Positions 52,750-60,770 of a DNA stretch of 64,000 bases are shown here, piece by piece. The stretch is from F-183 sp964627455. Its GTDB lineage: Bacteria > Acidobacteriota > Terriglobia > Bryobacterales > Bryobacteraceae. Numbering within the stretch: the first letter of the stretch is position 1; each line of letters begins with the position of its first letter. The position numbers and the translations under genes are program-made. The stretch lies in contig CAZVKC010000012.1 in assembly GCA_964627455.1 (NCBI GenBank), forward strand, positions 1 through 64,000. Direction: 5' to 3'. The notes below the pieces were generated by a model that saw nothing but the letters and a program-made list of their open reading frames with translations, searched no databases and was not told where the DNA came from.

Positions 52750-53691
52750 TTATTTGGTCGATGCGTACTTGTCGTACTGTTGGGCGATCTTCGCGGACTT
52801 CGCGTCGCCCGGATGAATCACGAGGCGGTAGCGCAGACGCAAGGTCTTGTCCGCCTCCAAAACATAATCGCCATTCTGCGTCGGATCGTTCGTGAACAGC
52901 TTCATGCAGAACGGGTTGATGGCAAACAGCCCGTATCCACGGGCATGCCAGCGCTGCGGATGCCGGATGTTCTCGGGATGGTCGAAGATCGCGATGCCAA
53001 GCGCTTCGTTGTCGATTGAACCCTGGAAGTCCACCCACTTGGCGGGCTTGCCCCAGATGTTCTTCTCGTGTTCGGCGCCCTGGTCGTTGACCATCAACCC
53101 GTGGCTCTTCTCTTCCTGCAGGCCCTCGGCGACGCGAACGGCGAAGAACCCTTCCTTCGAATCTCCGAACGTCACCTTGCCGTTCGGCAGCAGCAGGAAC
53201 TCGAAGTCCACCACGCGCGAGTCCCCGCCTGAGTAGAACGTCATGGTGCGCTTCTCGGTGAGAATCAGCTTGCCTTGCGGATCTTTCCAATCGAACGACG
53301 CCACGATCGTGCCGGAACGCTTGCCACCCTTGGCCTGCGAGATCTCCTTCAACGTCACGATGCCGAGATTGTTAGCGCGTCCCTTGGGCTCATTCGCCCA
53401 ATAGTTGACGTGGTTCACATCATCGTGACCAACGAAGACGCCGCGATGATGGGGATGATCCATCTTCTCGCCGGTGTTCTGTTCCATCGGCCAGCGGCGG
53501 GTCACGATCTTGCCCGAAGCGGACCGCAGCGGATGCAGATACGGCTTCGGATCCGTGGGTCCAAAGTAGAAATCTGTAAACGGCTTGCCGTCGATCTCGA
53601 CTTTGATCTTGCCGGATTCTTTGACGATGTTGACTTGCGCCGAAAGGGTAAAGGACAGAAGCAGCGCGACAGGGAGGGTTCGAACGACCAT
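52750..53691 (-). CDS. Secreted DUF6807 (PmoA-like) protein
   Basis: 313 aa from the ATG at 53691, where the signal peptide (VRTLPVALLLSFTLSAQ) begins. The beta-rich body has conserved FYFGPTDPKPYLHPLRSASG, DHPHHRGVFVGHDDVN and an internal LPNGKVTFGDSKEGFFAVRVAE. This is the family annotated as DUF6807 or methane-oxygenase PmoA-like; its actual role is unknown, probably carbohydrate-related. The operon continues with the RraA-like gene 18 bp downstream. The -10-like TATACT at about 53705 lies close to the start. Confidence 0.82.
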   Translation of the reverse strand: MVVRTLPVALLLSFTLSAQVNIVKESGKIKVEIDGKPFTDFYFGPTDPKPYLHPLRSASGKIVTRRWPMEQNTGEKMDHPHHRGVFVGHDDVNHVNYWANEPKGRANNLGIVTLKEISQAKGGKRSGTIVASFDWKDPQGKLILTEKRTMTFYSGGDSRVVDFEFLLLPNGKVTFGDSKEGFFAVRVAEGLQEEKSHGLMVNDQGAEHEKNIWGKPAKWVDFQGSIDNEALGIAIFDHPENIRHPQRWHARGYGLFAINPFCMKLFTNDPTQNGDYVLEADKTLRLRYRLVIHPGDAKSAKIAQQYDKYASTK

Positions 53692-53725
53692 CACTGTCAA
53701 AGTATATAACCGTGCGGCGGCGCTG

Positions 53726-53941
53726 TTAATCGCGGTGGATCGGCACGCCGTAGCGCACGAGCGCGCTTTCGACATCGCTGCGGCTCAGCCTCGACGCGTC
53801 GTAGTCGACCGTGATTTTGTCCAGCGACGGCGCGATATGGACCCGCTGAATGCCGTAGTATCCGTGCACCCGCGCAACCGCGTCAGCGTCGGCGTCTTCC
53901 AACTTGCGAACCAGATCGTATTGCAGCTCTACTTTGGTCAT
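53726..53941 (-). CDS. Small HMA-like domain protein lacking CxxC
   Basis: 71 aa. KVELQYDLVRKLEDADADAVARV, YYGIQRVHIAPSLDKITVDYD and LSRSDVESALVRYGVPI give the beta-alpha-beta-beta-alpha-beta pattern of heavy-metal-associated domains. The metal-binding CxxC loop is absent, so metal transport is not implied. It lies 34 bp upstream of the DUF6807 gene on the same strand and is divergent from the DinB gene. Confidence 0.65.
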   Translation of the reverse strand: MTKVELQYDLVRKLEDADADAVARVHGYYGIQRVHIAPSLDKITVDYDASRLSRSDVESALVRYGVPIHRD

Positions 53942-53974
53942 TCGATGTCAGTTTATCATTCGAGTATCGCGCCC

Positions 53975-54490
53975 ATGGATTACAGCCACTGCATCGAAAC
54001 CTACCGCAGCGAGACGGCGAAACTCGCGTCGACGTGGAAGCGGTTCACCGCCGCAGACTGGGATTACCGGCCGCATCCGAAGTCCGCGACCGTGGGCGAG
54101 ATCCTGAAGCACCAACTGCTCTCCGAACGCCGTTTCTTCGCTGAGTTTCTCGGTCTGACAGAGCCACCCGCTGGCAAGGTGCTACCGGAAGGAAACACGC
54201 CGGATGCCTACATCGCCCGCATGCAGGGACTCAACGAGGCACGCGCGCAGACGCTTGAAAGCTGGACACCCGCACAGTGGCACGAGCGCGCGAAGTTCTT
54301 CAACGTCGAACGCGAGCGCATCTGGATCTTCTGGCGGCGGGTGTTGCACACCGCGCATCACCGCACGCAACTCACCGTGTACCTGCGGATGCTCGACCGC
54401 AGCGTGCCCAGCATCTATGGCCCCACCGCGGACGAGACGTGGGAAGGTGCGGATCCGACCACCACAATCGAAGCCGCAGGCCGGGGTTGA
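53975..54490 (+). CDS. DinB family protein
   Basis: 171 aa from the ATG at 53975. Four-helix-bundle pattern with the putative metal-binding His residues of the DinB/YfiT superfamily: VGEILKHQLLSERRFFAEFLG, ESWTPAQWHERAKFF and RRVLHTAHHRTQLTVYLRML. Known members are metal-dependent thiol-S-transferases or of unknown role. A MerR regulator follows 58 bp downstream. Confidence 0.85.
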   Translation: MDYSHCIETYRSETAKLASTWKRFTAADWDYRPHPKSATVGEILKHQLLSERRFFAEFLGLTEPPAGKVLPEGNTPDAYIARMQGLNEARAQTLESWTPAQWHERAKFFNVERERIWIFWRRVLHTAHHRTQLTVYLRMLDRSVPSIYGPTADETWEGADPTTTIEAAGRG

Positions 54491-54500
54491 AAGTTTTCTA

Positions 54501-54531
54501 TTGACCTGTCTACCGCTGCAGGGTTCACAGT
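54501..54531 (+). promoter_or_regulatory. Candidate MerR-type promoter
   Basis: TTGACC (54501-54506) and CACAGT (54526-54531) are separated by 19 bp, the long spacing recognised by MerR-family activators. ACC and GGT half-sites inside the spacer are roughly symmetrical. It lies just upstream of the merR-like gene, so autoregulation is plausible. The -10 is weak. Confidence 0.3.
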
Positions 54532-54548
54532 GAAGAAAGAGAAGGCGC

Positions 54549-55097
54549 ATGACCTGGACCGTTTCCCAACTGGCGAAGCTTTGCAACCTGAGCCGCAGCA
54601 CCCTGCTTTATTACGAAAGCGCCGGGTTGCTGCGGCCCTCGCGGTCGAGCGAGAACCAATACCGCCGCTATGGCCCGAAGGACCGCGAACGGCTCGAACA
54701 GATTTGCTTCTACCGCGCTGCGGGACTCCCCATCGACGACATCCGCACGATGCTCGACGATGCGGGACGCAAACGCGGCATGGCGGGGATCCTCGAACGC
54801 AGGCTGCACGAAGTCCACGCGGAAATCGAAAAACTTCGCGAGCAGCAACGGATCCTGCTGCGCCTTCTCCAGAATCAGAACGTACTAAGGAGATGGAAAG
54901 TGGTTACGAAAGATAAGTGGGTGTCGATCATGCAGGCAGCGGGCTTCACCGAAGCCGCGATGCATCGCTGGCATGTCGAATTTGAACACGCGGCTCCGGC
55001 CGAACACCAGGAGTTCCTGGAATTCCTGCACATTCCCGCGGATGAGATTGTACGCATCCGTGAGTGGAGCCGCGCGGGGAAGGAGCAGGCGAGTTAG
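54549..55097 (+). CDS. MerR family transcriptional regulator
   Basis: 182 aa. The winged-helix start (TWTVSQLAKLCNLSRSTLLYYESAGLL, YRRYGPKDRERLEQICFYRAAG) is followed by a dimerisation coiled coil (ILERRLHEVHAEIEKLREQQRILLRLL). The C-terminal effector segment of about 70 residues (MQAAGFTEAAMHRWHVEFEHAAPAEH) recalls MerR proteins with a short TipA-like tail. No metal-binding Cys is present, so a metal sensor is unlikely. The stop overlaps the convergent Spy-like gene by 4 bp. Confidence 0.88.
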   Translation: MTWTVSQLAKLCNLSRSTLLYYESAGLLRPSRSSENQYRRYGPKDRERLEQICFYRAAGLPIDDIRTMLDDAGRKRGMAGILERRLHEVHAEIEKLREQQRILLRLLQNQNVLRRWKVVTKDKWVSIMQAAGFTEAAMHRWHVEFEHAAPAEHQEFLEFLHIPADEIVRIREWSRAGKEQAS

Positions 55098-55552
55098 AAG
55101 AGTCCGCGACTGAGGCTCCGTGGACCTCTGCCGCCGCCCGGGCCTCCCGAACCCTGGCCAAGCGCGTCGTACTTGGTCTTCTGCTCCGCGGTCAGCAGGG
55201 CGTAGAACTTCGCTTCAGCCTTGGCGTGGATCGCGGCAACCTGCCCCTGAATCACGCCGATCGCAGCAGCCAGACGATCGAGTTCCGCATCGGCCGCGTT
55301 GGCCTTGATCGCAGTGCGCAATGCGGTCTGGGCCGACGTCATGGCTCCTGCAGCGGTCGTCGCAGCGCTTTCCGCCGCATCGAATATCGCCTGCGCCTGC
55401 GTCTTCTGCGCGTCTGTCAGCGATAGATATCCAGCGAGGAACTCGAGACGGCGGTTCGCGCCGCTGGCAGGGGTGGTGGTGGCCGTTTGCGCCCATGCCG
55501 CGGTAACGAGCGTCATGGCTGCAAGCGAGGAAATCATGAGTCTTCGAATCAT
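55094..55552 (-). CDS. Spy/CpxP-like periplasmic LTXXQ-type protein
   Basis: 152 aa from the ATG at 55552; AAGGAGG lies 14 nt upstream, with a small TTGT/ACAA hairpin between. A signal peptide (MIRRLMISSLAAMTLVTAAWA) precedes two LTxxQ-type motifs (LSLTDAQKTQAQAIF and LLTAEQKTKYDAL) separated by Ala-rich helices. This is the cradle-forming layout of Spy/CpxP stress chaperones. The C-terminus is a Gly/Arg tail (GGPGGGRGPRS). The response regulator gene 88 bp upstream on the same strand may be related. Confidence 0.82.
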   Translation of the reverse strand: MIRRLMISSLAAMTLVTAAWAQTATTTPASGANRRLEFLAGYLSLTDAQKTQAQAIFDAAESAATTAAGAMTSAQTALRTAIKANAADAELDRLAAAIGVIQGQVAAIHAKAEAKFYALLTAEQKTKYDALGQGSGGPGGGRGPRSLSRGLF

Positions 55553-55640
55553 TGGTTGTCGAACAACCTCCTTGCTGGACGAAACGCGCAAACCCTGTCC
55601 GGTGTCGCGCTGCGGCGCGTAAGGTTTTCCTTACAAAATT

Positions 55641-56216
55641 TCATCCGGCGCGGAGTCGATAACCTTCGCGCGAAACGGTCTCAATCAGATCCGCCTGGCC
55701 CAGTTTCTTGCGCAAACTGGCGACATGAAAATCGACCGTACGCGTCGCGCTCGTGCGATACCGCCACACCTGATGCAGCAGTTCTTCGCGGCTCACGGTG
55801 CGTCCGCGGCGAGCCGCGAGATACCGCAGCAACTGCAACTCTTTGTTGGATACGCAGACCTCTTCGCCGCGCGACACGACAGTTCCCTGCTCGAAGTCCA
55901 CCAACACATCGCCGACCCGCAGCAATCCGCCGCTACGCCGCAATGCCGCGTTCACGCGGGCATTCAATTCGGCCGCGTCGACCGGCAGCAACACAAAATC
56001 ATCCGCGCCGTTTTCGAGCGCAGCGACGCCTGCAGACAACTCATCTGCGACGAGCAGCCATCGGGAGCCCTGGCCTGAATGCATGCAATCGGAAATGATG
56101 AGCCGGGCCGACTCGCCAGCGCCGTCAACGACACAGAACGAACGATCGAGGGCTGCTGCGATCTCCGCCCGCACCTCTGCGCGCGAGATCGCCAAAACAA
56201 TAGGGGAGCAATCCAC
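55641..56216 (-). CDS. OmpR-type response regulator with degenerate receiver
   Basis: 191 aa from a GTG at 56216; the frame stays open further upstream but that part is low-complexity Arg-rich sequence opposite the methyltransferase gene. The receiver (about 1-90) lacks the N-terminal acidic pair, although LIISDCMHSG keeps an Asp near the phospho-site and GADDFVLLPVDAAELNARVNAAL is typical. The winged helix (95-191) is complete: LTNKEL-like VSNKELQLLRYLAARRGRTV, REELLHQVWRY, TRTVDFHVASLRKKLG and VSREGYRL. No histidine kinase is adjacent. The start is uncertain. Confidence 0.72.
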   Translation of the reverse strand: MDCSPIVLAISRAEVRAEIAAALDRSFCVVDGAGESARLIISDCMHSGQGSRWLLVADELSAGVAALENGADDFVLLPVDAAELNARVNAALRRSGGLLRVGDVLVDFEQGTVVSRGEEVCVSNKELQLLRYLAARRGRTVSREELLHQVWRYRTSATRTVDFHVASLRKKLGQADLIETVSREGYRLRAG

Positions 56217-56275
56217 CGGAAAGAAACTGTCCTTTACACCGGATGACGCCGCACGATCGCGTTCTGTTGCCGGCT

Positions 56276-57037
56276 TTACGGGACTTTTACACCAATCGCC
56301 ACACGCAGCGACAGAGTCTGTTCCGCGCCGTCGACGGACATCCAGTCGCGATACTCGGCAGCCGCGAGTTCGGCGTCGAGGCCATACCCCGCCGCCTGCA
56401 TGCGTGGACCGATGCTCTCGATCACATGCAGCCACAGAGAGAGCCGGTCGGGATCGCGCGAGATCTCGCTCGCATCGTGAACCGCCACATCCCGCAATCC
56501 CGCCTGCTCGAACAACCGGCCCAGTTGCGAACCCATCGTGTTCGACCAGCCGTTTGCAAACCGCCAGTCCAGGAAGTCGACATAGTAGGTCCGAAACCTG
56601 TCGCCCGGTTTCGGATTCCATTCGTTGTAGGCGTGATCATAATCCAGCGCGACCACCAGGCCACCCGGTTTCGCGGCCTTCACCATCGTCGCGACGGCCG
56701 CGCGCGGATCCGCAACCCACTGGAGGGTGCGCGCCGCGTTCACCACGTCGAACTCGCCATCGAAAGGCAGCCCGGCAACCAGATCACCTTCGACAAAATC
56801 AATCTCCGGCGATTCCTGCCGCGCAACCGCAAGCAGCGACGCATCCCGATCGACGCCCGTAACACGACCATCCGGACCCACCGCCCGCGCGATGCCCGCT
56901 GTAATCGCGCCCGTGCCGCAACCCGCGTCGAGCACTCGCATTCCGGGCTTCAGAATCGCCAACAGAAACGGGTGATCGCGTTCTAGAGTCCGCTGGTTCA
57001 GTACTCGCGGATCCGATTGATGGGACTGTGTGGCCAT
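56276..57037 (-). CDS. Class I SAM-dependent methyltransferase
   Basis: 253 aa. Motif I MRVLDAGCGTGAITAGIA, the acidic motif II VTGVDRDASLLAVA, then IDFVEGDLV, FDVVNAARTLQWVADPRAAV (post-I) and KAAKPGGLVVALDYDH are the UbiE/Methyltransf_11 pattern. The C-terminal cap (FANGWSNTMGSQLGRLFEQAGL) is family-like. The substrate is unknown. It is divergent from the amylase-like gene, with 38 bp between starts. Confidence 0.9.
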   Translation of the reverse strand: MATQSHQSDPRVLNQRTLERDHPFLLAILKPGMRVLDAGCGTGAITAGIARAVGPDGRVTGVDRDASLLAVARQESPEIDFVEGDLVAGLPFDGEFDVVNAARTLQWVADPRAAVATMVKAAKPGGLVVALDYDHAYNEWNPKPGDRFRTYYVDFLDWRFANGWSNTMGSQLGRLFEQAGLRDVAVHDASEISRDPDRLSLWLHVIESIGPRMQAAGYGLDAELAAAEYRDWMSVDGAEQTLSLRVAIGVKVP

Positions 57038-57075
57038 CCCTCGATCTTCCCACGCGCGTATGCTGAAAGAGGATC

Positions 57076-58305
57076 ATGCAAAAGCCGCATTGGATGCGAT
57101 CCGCGGTGATCTACGAGATCAATCCGCGGGCCTTCTCCCCTGAAGGCACTCTCGCGGGTATTCGACAGCGGCTGGATCACATCGAACAACTGGGTGTGAC
57201 CGTCCTATGGCTGATGCCTGTCCAGCCAACCGGCATCGAAGGGCGCAAAGGCCCGCTGGGCAGTCCCTATTCGATTCGCGACTATGAAGCGATCGACCCG
57301 TCTTTCGGATCCCCGGACGAGTTGCGCGAGTTGATTCAAGACATCCACGCGCGCGGCATGCGCATCATTTTGGATGTGGTCCTGAATCACGCGGCGCGCG
57401 ACAACACGCTGCTCCGCGAACATCCTGATTTTTTCCGGCGTGATGAAGCAGGCAGGCTCGTTTCTTCCGAGGCCGCGTGGACGGACGTCGCAGCACTGGA
57501 CTACAACAACCCGGAGCTTCGCCGCTATATGGCGAGCCTGCTCGAACGTCTGCGCGATTCCTTCGGCTTTGACGGCTTCCGCTGCGACATTGCGCACTAT
57601 GTCCCCGTCAGCTTCTGGCGCGAGGCGCGCACGCGGCTGGGACCCGAAACATTCCTCCTTGCGGAAGCCGAAGAACCCGATCTGCTGCGCGGCGACACCT
57701 TCGACGCGGGATACGCCTGGAAGTTCTTTCACACCCTCAACTCGATCTTCACCGAAGGCGCGGCCGCCACGAGATTGCGTGAGGTCTGGGAACATCGCCG
57801 GTCGCTGGTCCCCCGGGATGCGATCGAACTGCGCTTCACCGACAATCACGATGAGACGCGCGCCATCGTCCGGCTTGGCGAACGAGCGTCGCTGGCGGCT
57901 TCAGCGATCGTTTTTCTGCTGGACGGCATTCCCCTTGTCTATAACGGGCAGGAAATCGGCGACACTGCCGAGTCCGGACCTCCGGCGTTGTTCGACCGCG
58001 TCCCCATCTTCTGGGGAAACGCCGAGCGCCGGCCTGACTTCCTCAGGTTCTACCGCCAGATCATCCACCTTCGCCGCGCCCATTCCGCCCTGCAGCAGGG
58101 CGACGTCATCTGGACCTTCAACACCGATCCGGGCCGCATCGTGAGTTTCATCCGGGAAGGCGACCGGCAGGAATTTTTCATCGCCGTGAACTGTTCGAAT
58201 CGCCCCTTCGACGGTCATATAGACGGCGGCGTGGCCCCGGTCCGGCTCGGACCCTATGGCGTGCTGGTCCGCGAACGCATGTGGGGCAGGATGCTGGAAA
58301 TCTGA
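57076..58305 (+). CDS. GH13 alpha-amylase family glycosidase
   Basis: 409 aa, cytoplasmic. Conserved regions: region I DVVLNH (100-105), region II GFRCDIAH with nucleophile Asp171, region III LLAEAEE with acid Glu197, and region IV FTDNHDE with Asp259. The N-terminus VIYEINPRAFSPEGTLAGI and HIEQLGVTVLWLMPVQP are typical of short GH13 enzymes that act on oligosaccharides or maltose/trehalose-like substrates. A small C-terminal beta domain is present (FFIAVNCSNRPFDGHI). The substrate is not determined. Confidence 0.92.
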   Translation: MQKPHWMRSAVIYEINPRAFSPEGTLAGIRQRLDHIEQLGVTVLWLMPVQPTGIEGRKGPLGSPYSIRDYEAIDPSFGSPDELRELIQDIHARGMRIILDVVLNHAARDNTLLREHPDFFRRDEAGRLVSSEAAWTDVAALDYNNPELRRYMASLLERLRDSFGFDGFRCDIAHYVPVSFWREARTRLGPETFLLAEAEEPDLLRGDTFDAGYAWKFFHTLNSIFTEGAAATRLREVWEHRRSLVPRDAIELRFTDNHDETRAIVRLGERASLAASAIVFLLDGIPLVYNGQEIGDTAESGPPALFDRVPIFWGNAERRPDFLRFYRQIIHLRRAHSALQQGDVIWTFNTDPGRIVSFIREGDRQEFFIAVNCSNRPFDGHIDGGVAPVRLGPYGVLVRERMWGRMLEI

Positions 58306-58389
58306 GATTCGTTATACTGAAGGCAAAATTCGACGCCAGGACGGTGTGGGAGGCGTACGAGTTGTAAGGCCCGTTAGTGGAGGCGTTCG

Positions 58390-59562
58390 ATGAGGAGTAT
58401 TCACCACTTCAAGCTCTGCGGTGTGCTTCTTTACGCGATCACGACAGCAGGTACGTTCGGGATTCGCGCCCATGCTCAAGGGCACAATAATGAAGCCGGC
58501 GGCAGCAGCGACGTGATTCGCGCTGCGCAAAGTCCGCAGTCTGCGCAGCAGCAGGCAGACAAGGACAAAGAGAAAGACAAGAAACAAGAGGGCTTGAAGC
58601 CAACCGAATCCCGCACCATGGGAACCGGAGCGCCTTCTGAAGCCCGTCCGAATATCGAACCCCGCGTTCGCCCCAAGCCAGGGTCCGGACCGGATTCCGA
58701 GGACCCCGGCGAACGGCGTTCCAACATTCGCGTCGATTCGACTCTCGTGTTGATCCCGGTGTCGGTGATGGATCCGATGAACCGCTCGGTCACCGGCCTC
58801 GAAAAAGAACACTTCCGGGTGTTTGAAGACAAGGTCGAACAGGAAGTCGCGCAGTTCTCGTCCGAAGATTCGCCGATTACCGTCGGGATCGTCTTCGATG
58901 CGTCGGGATCGATGGGCGCAAAACTCCAGAAGTCCCGCCAGGCAGTGGCGCAGTTCTTCAAGACCGCCAACCCCGAGGACGAATTCTTCCTGATCCAGTT
59001 CAACGACCGCCCTCAACTCGTCGTGCCGATGACTTCGAGCACCGAGGAGATCCAGAACCAGTTGACCTTCACCAACGCCAAGGGCCGCACGGCGCTGCTC
59101 GACGGCGTCTACATGGCGATGAAGCAGATGCGCAAGGCGCGCAACCCGCGCAAGGCCATTCTCATCCTTTCCGACGGCGGCGACAATTCCAGCCGCTATA
59201 CCGAGTCGGAAGTTCGCAACGCAGTTCGCGAGGCGGACGTCCAGATTTATGCGATCGGCATTTTTGAGGCGATCGGAGCCCGCGGCCGCACCGCCGAAGA
59301 ACTTTCGGGTCCCGGTCTCTTGCAGGAACTCACCGAGCAAACAGGAGGACGCCACTTCCCCGTCGAAAACCTCAACGAACTGCCCGATGTCGCCGCCAAG
59401 ATCGGCATCGAGCTGCGCAATCACTACGTCTTGGGATACACGCCGAAGAATCAGGAACGCGACGGCAAGTACCGCCGCGTCAAGGTGACGCTCCGGCAGC
59501 CTCCGGGTCTGCCGCCGCTTCGCCCGTTCTTCAGATTGGGATACTATGCTCCGGCTCAATAG
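58390..59562 (+). CDS. Acidobacterial VWFA-domain secreted protein
   Basis: 390 aa. A signal peptide (ICGVLLY-like LCGVLLYAITTAGTFGIRAHA) is followed by a long charged, low-complexity linker (about 35-110). The VWFA-related domain starts VLIPVSVMDPMNRSVTGLEKEHF, then the MIDAS VFDASGSMGAKL, LDGVYMAMKQM and IFDALS-like ILILSDGGDN. The C-terminal RNHYVLGYTP is also typical of the TIGR03436 family. It is probably periplasmic or surface-exposed with metal-ion-dependent adhesion. It overlaps the next VWFA gene by 17 bp. Confidence 0.9.
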   Translation: MRSIHHFKLCGVLLYAITTAGTFGIRAHAQGHNNEAGGSSDVIRAAQSPQSAQQQADKDKEKDKKQEGLKPTESRTMGTGAPSEARPNIEPRVRPKPGSGPDSEDPGERRSNIRVDSTLVLIPVSVMDPMNRSVTGLEKEHFRVFEDKVEQEVAQFSSEDSPITVGIVFDASGSMGAKLQKSRQAVAQFFKTANPEDEFFLIQFNDRPQLVVPMTSSTEEIQNQLTFTNAKGRTALLDGVYMAMKQMRKARNPRKAILILSDGGDNSSRYTESEVRNAVREADVQIYAIGIFEAIGARGRTAEELSGPGLLQELTEQTGGRHFPVENLNELPDVAAKIGIELRNHYVLGYTPKNQERDGKYRRVKVTLRQPPGLPPLRPFFRLGYYAPAQ

Positions 59563-60484
59563 CCACTACCTGACTGCGTTCGGACTACTTTTTTGCTCCA
59601 CGCTGCTGTCCGCTCAGGATGACGTTCCGACGTTTCGTGCGGATTCCCGGCTGGTTGTGTTGCACGCCAGCGTCGTCGATAAGGGCGGCAAACTCCTGAC
59701 GGATCTTCCGCAGAAGTCCTTCAAGGTCTTCGAGAACAACGTCGAACAACAGATCCGCCTCTTCCGGCGTGAAGACGTTCCCGTTTCTCTCTGCATCGTG
59801 ATCGACGATTCCGGATCGATGCGTGACAAGCGCGCCAAAGTCGCGGCTGCGGCGCTCGGCCTGGTCAAGGCGTCGAACAAGCAGGACGAGGTCTGCGTCG
59901 TGAACTTCAACGATGAAGCGTACCTCGACCAGCCCTTCACCAACGATATGCAGCGCATGGAACAGGCGCTCGAAAAGATCGAATCCCGCGGCGGCACCGC
60001 GATGCGAGACGCCGTGTCGATGTCCATCGACTATCTGAAGAAGGACGCCAGGAAGGACAAGAAGGTCGTACTCGTCATCACCGATGGCGACGACACAGCC
60101 TCGTCGGAAACCCTCGAAAAACTCGTCGCCAAATGCCAGCGCAGCGAAGTGCTCATCTACGCGATCGGCATCCTCACCGACGAAGAGGCGCGCAAGGCCA
60201 AAGCCGCCAAGCGCAACCTGGCCATGCTCGCACGCGAATCGGGCGGCCTGGCGTATTTCCCCAAGGAACTGGCCGAGGTGGAATCGCTCGCGCTGCAGAT
60301 CGCGCACGAGATCCGCAATCAGTACATCATCACGTACGTGCCGACGATTCAGGAACTCGACGGCAGCTACCGCACCATCAAGGTCACGGCTGCCGGCAAA
60401 GGAAACCCGATCGTACGCACGCGTTCAGGCTACTTCGCCACCCGGGACGCAAAGCCGACAGCCAAAACCTCTCTCAAACAGTGA
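59546..60484 (+). CDS. Second acidobacterial VWFA-domain secreted protein
   Basis: 312 aa. A short signal peptide (LTAFGLLFCSTLLSAQ) leads into the same TIGR03436-like domain without the long linker: LVVLHASVVDKGGKLLTDLPQ, MIDAS IVIDDSGSMRDKR, MRDAVSMSIDYLKKDA, VVLVITDGDDTASSE and EIRNQYIITYVPTIQELDGSY. It is a tandem paralogue of the preceding gene, and its start lies inside that gene's 3' end. Its stop overlaps the next small gene as GTGA. Confidence 0.9.
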   Translation: MLRLNSHYLTAFGLLFCSTLLSAQDDVPTFRADSRLVVLHASVVDKGGKLLTDLPQKSFKVFENNVEQQIRLFRREDVPVSLCIVIDDSGSMRDKRAKVAAAALGLVKASNKQDEVCVVNFNDEAYLDQPFTNDMQRMEQALEKIESRGGTAMRDAVSMSIDYLKKDARKDKKVVLVITDGDDTASSETLEKLVAKCQRSEVLIYAIGILTDEEARKAKAAKRNLAMLARESGGLAYFPKELAEVESLALQIAHEIRNQYIITYVPTIQELDGSYRTIKVTAAGKGNPIVRTRSGYFATRDAKPTAKTSLKQ

Positions 60485-60699
60485 TCTCGTTCCTCTGGAA
60501 ATCAACCCGCGGATACCGGCTGCGCCCTTGGGATAGTCCCTATCTCAAGTGGCGCATCGAAACCTATTGGGGGCTGCATGCCGAAGACATCAGCCCTCGT
60601 GACTTCTGGCGTTTTACCTGGCAGCATCGCGAAGAACTCTGGCGTTTCCTCCGCTGGGCGTCGAGGACACGCTCTTCCGCACCTCAAATCGGCGTATAA
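60481..60699 (+). CDS. Small Trp/Arg-rich protein following the VWFA pair
   Basis: 72 aa from a GTG at 60481 that overlaps the VWFA stop as GTGA, showing translational coupling. It is rich in Trp and Arg (LWKSTRGYRLRPWDSPYLKW, DFWRFTWQHREELWRFLRW) with no signal peptide or TM helix. The function is unknown; amphipathic membrane binding is possible. Coding is supported by the overlap and by consistent codon use. Confidence 0.68.
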   Translation: MISFLWKSTRGYRLRPWDSPYLKWRIETYWGLHAEDISPRDFWRFTWQHREELWRFLRWASRTRSSAPQIGV

Positions 60700-60700
60700 T
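60695..60700 (+). promoter_or_regulatory. Consensus -10 element before the giant secreted protein gene
   Basis: A perfect TATAAT overlaps the end of the small Trp-rich gene (60695-60700). The -35 region 17-18 bp upstream is poor. It would give a roughly 65-nt leader to the GTG at 60771. Confidence 0.35.
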
Positions 60701-60770
60701 CGGTTTAAACATTTCCACATGTCAATGGTTTAGGCTGTGAAAAAGCCAACCTTGGCCCGGAGGTCCCGTC

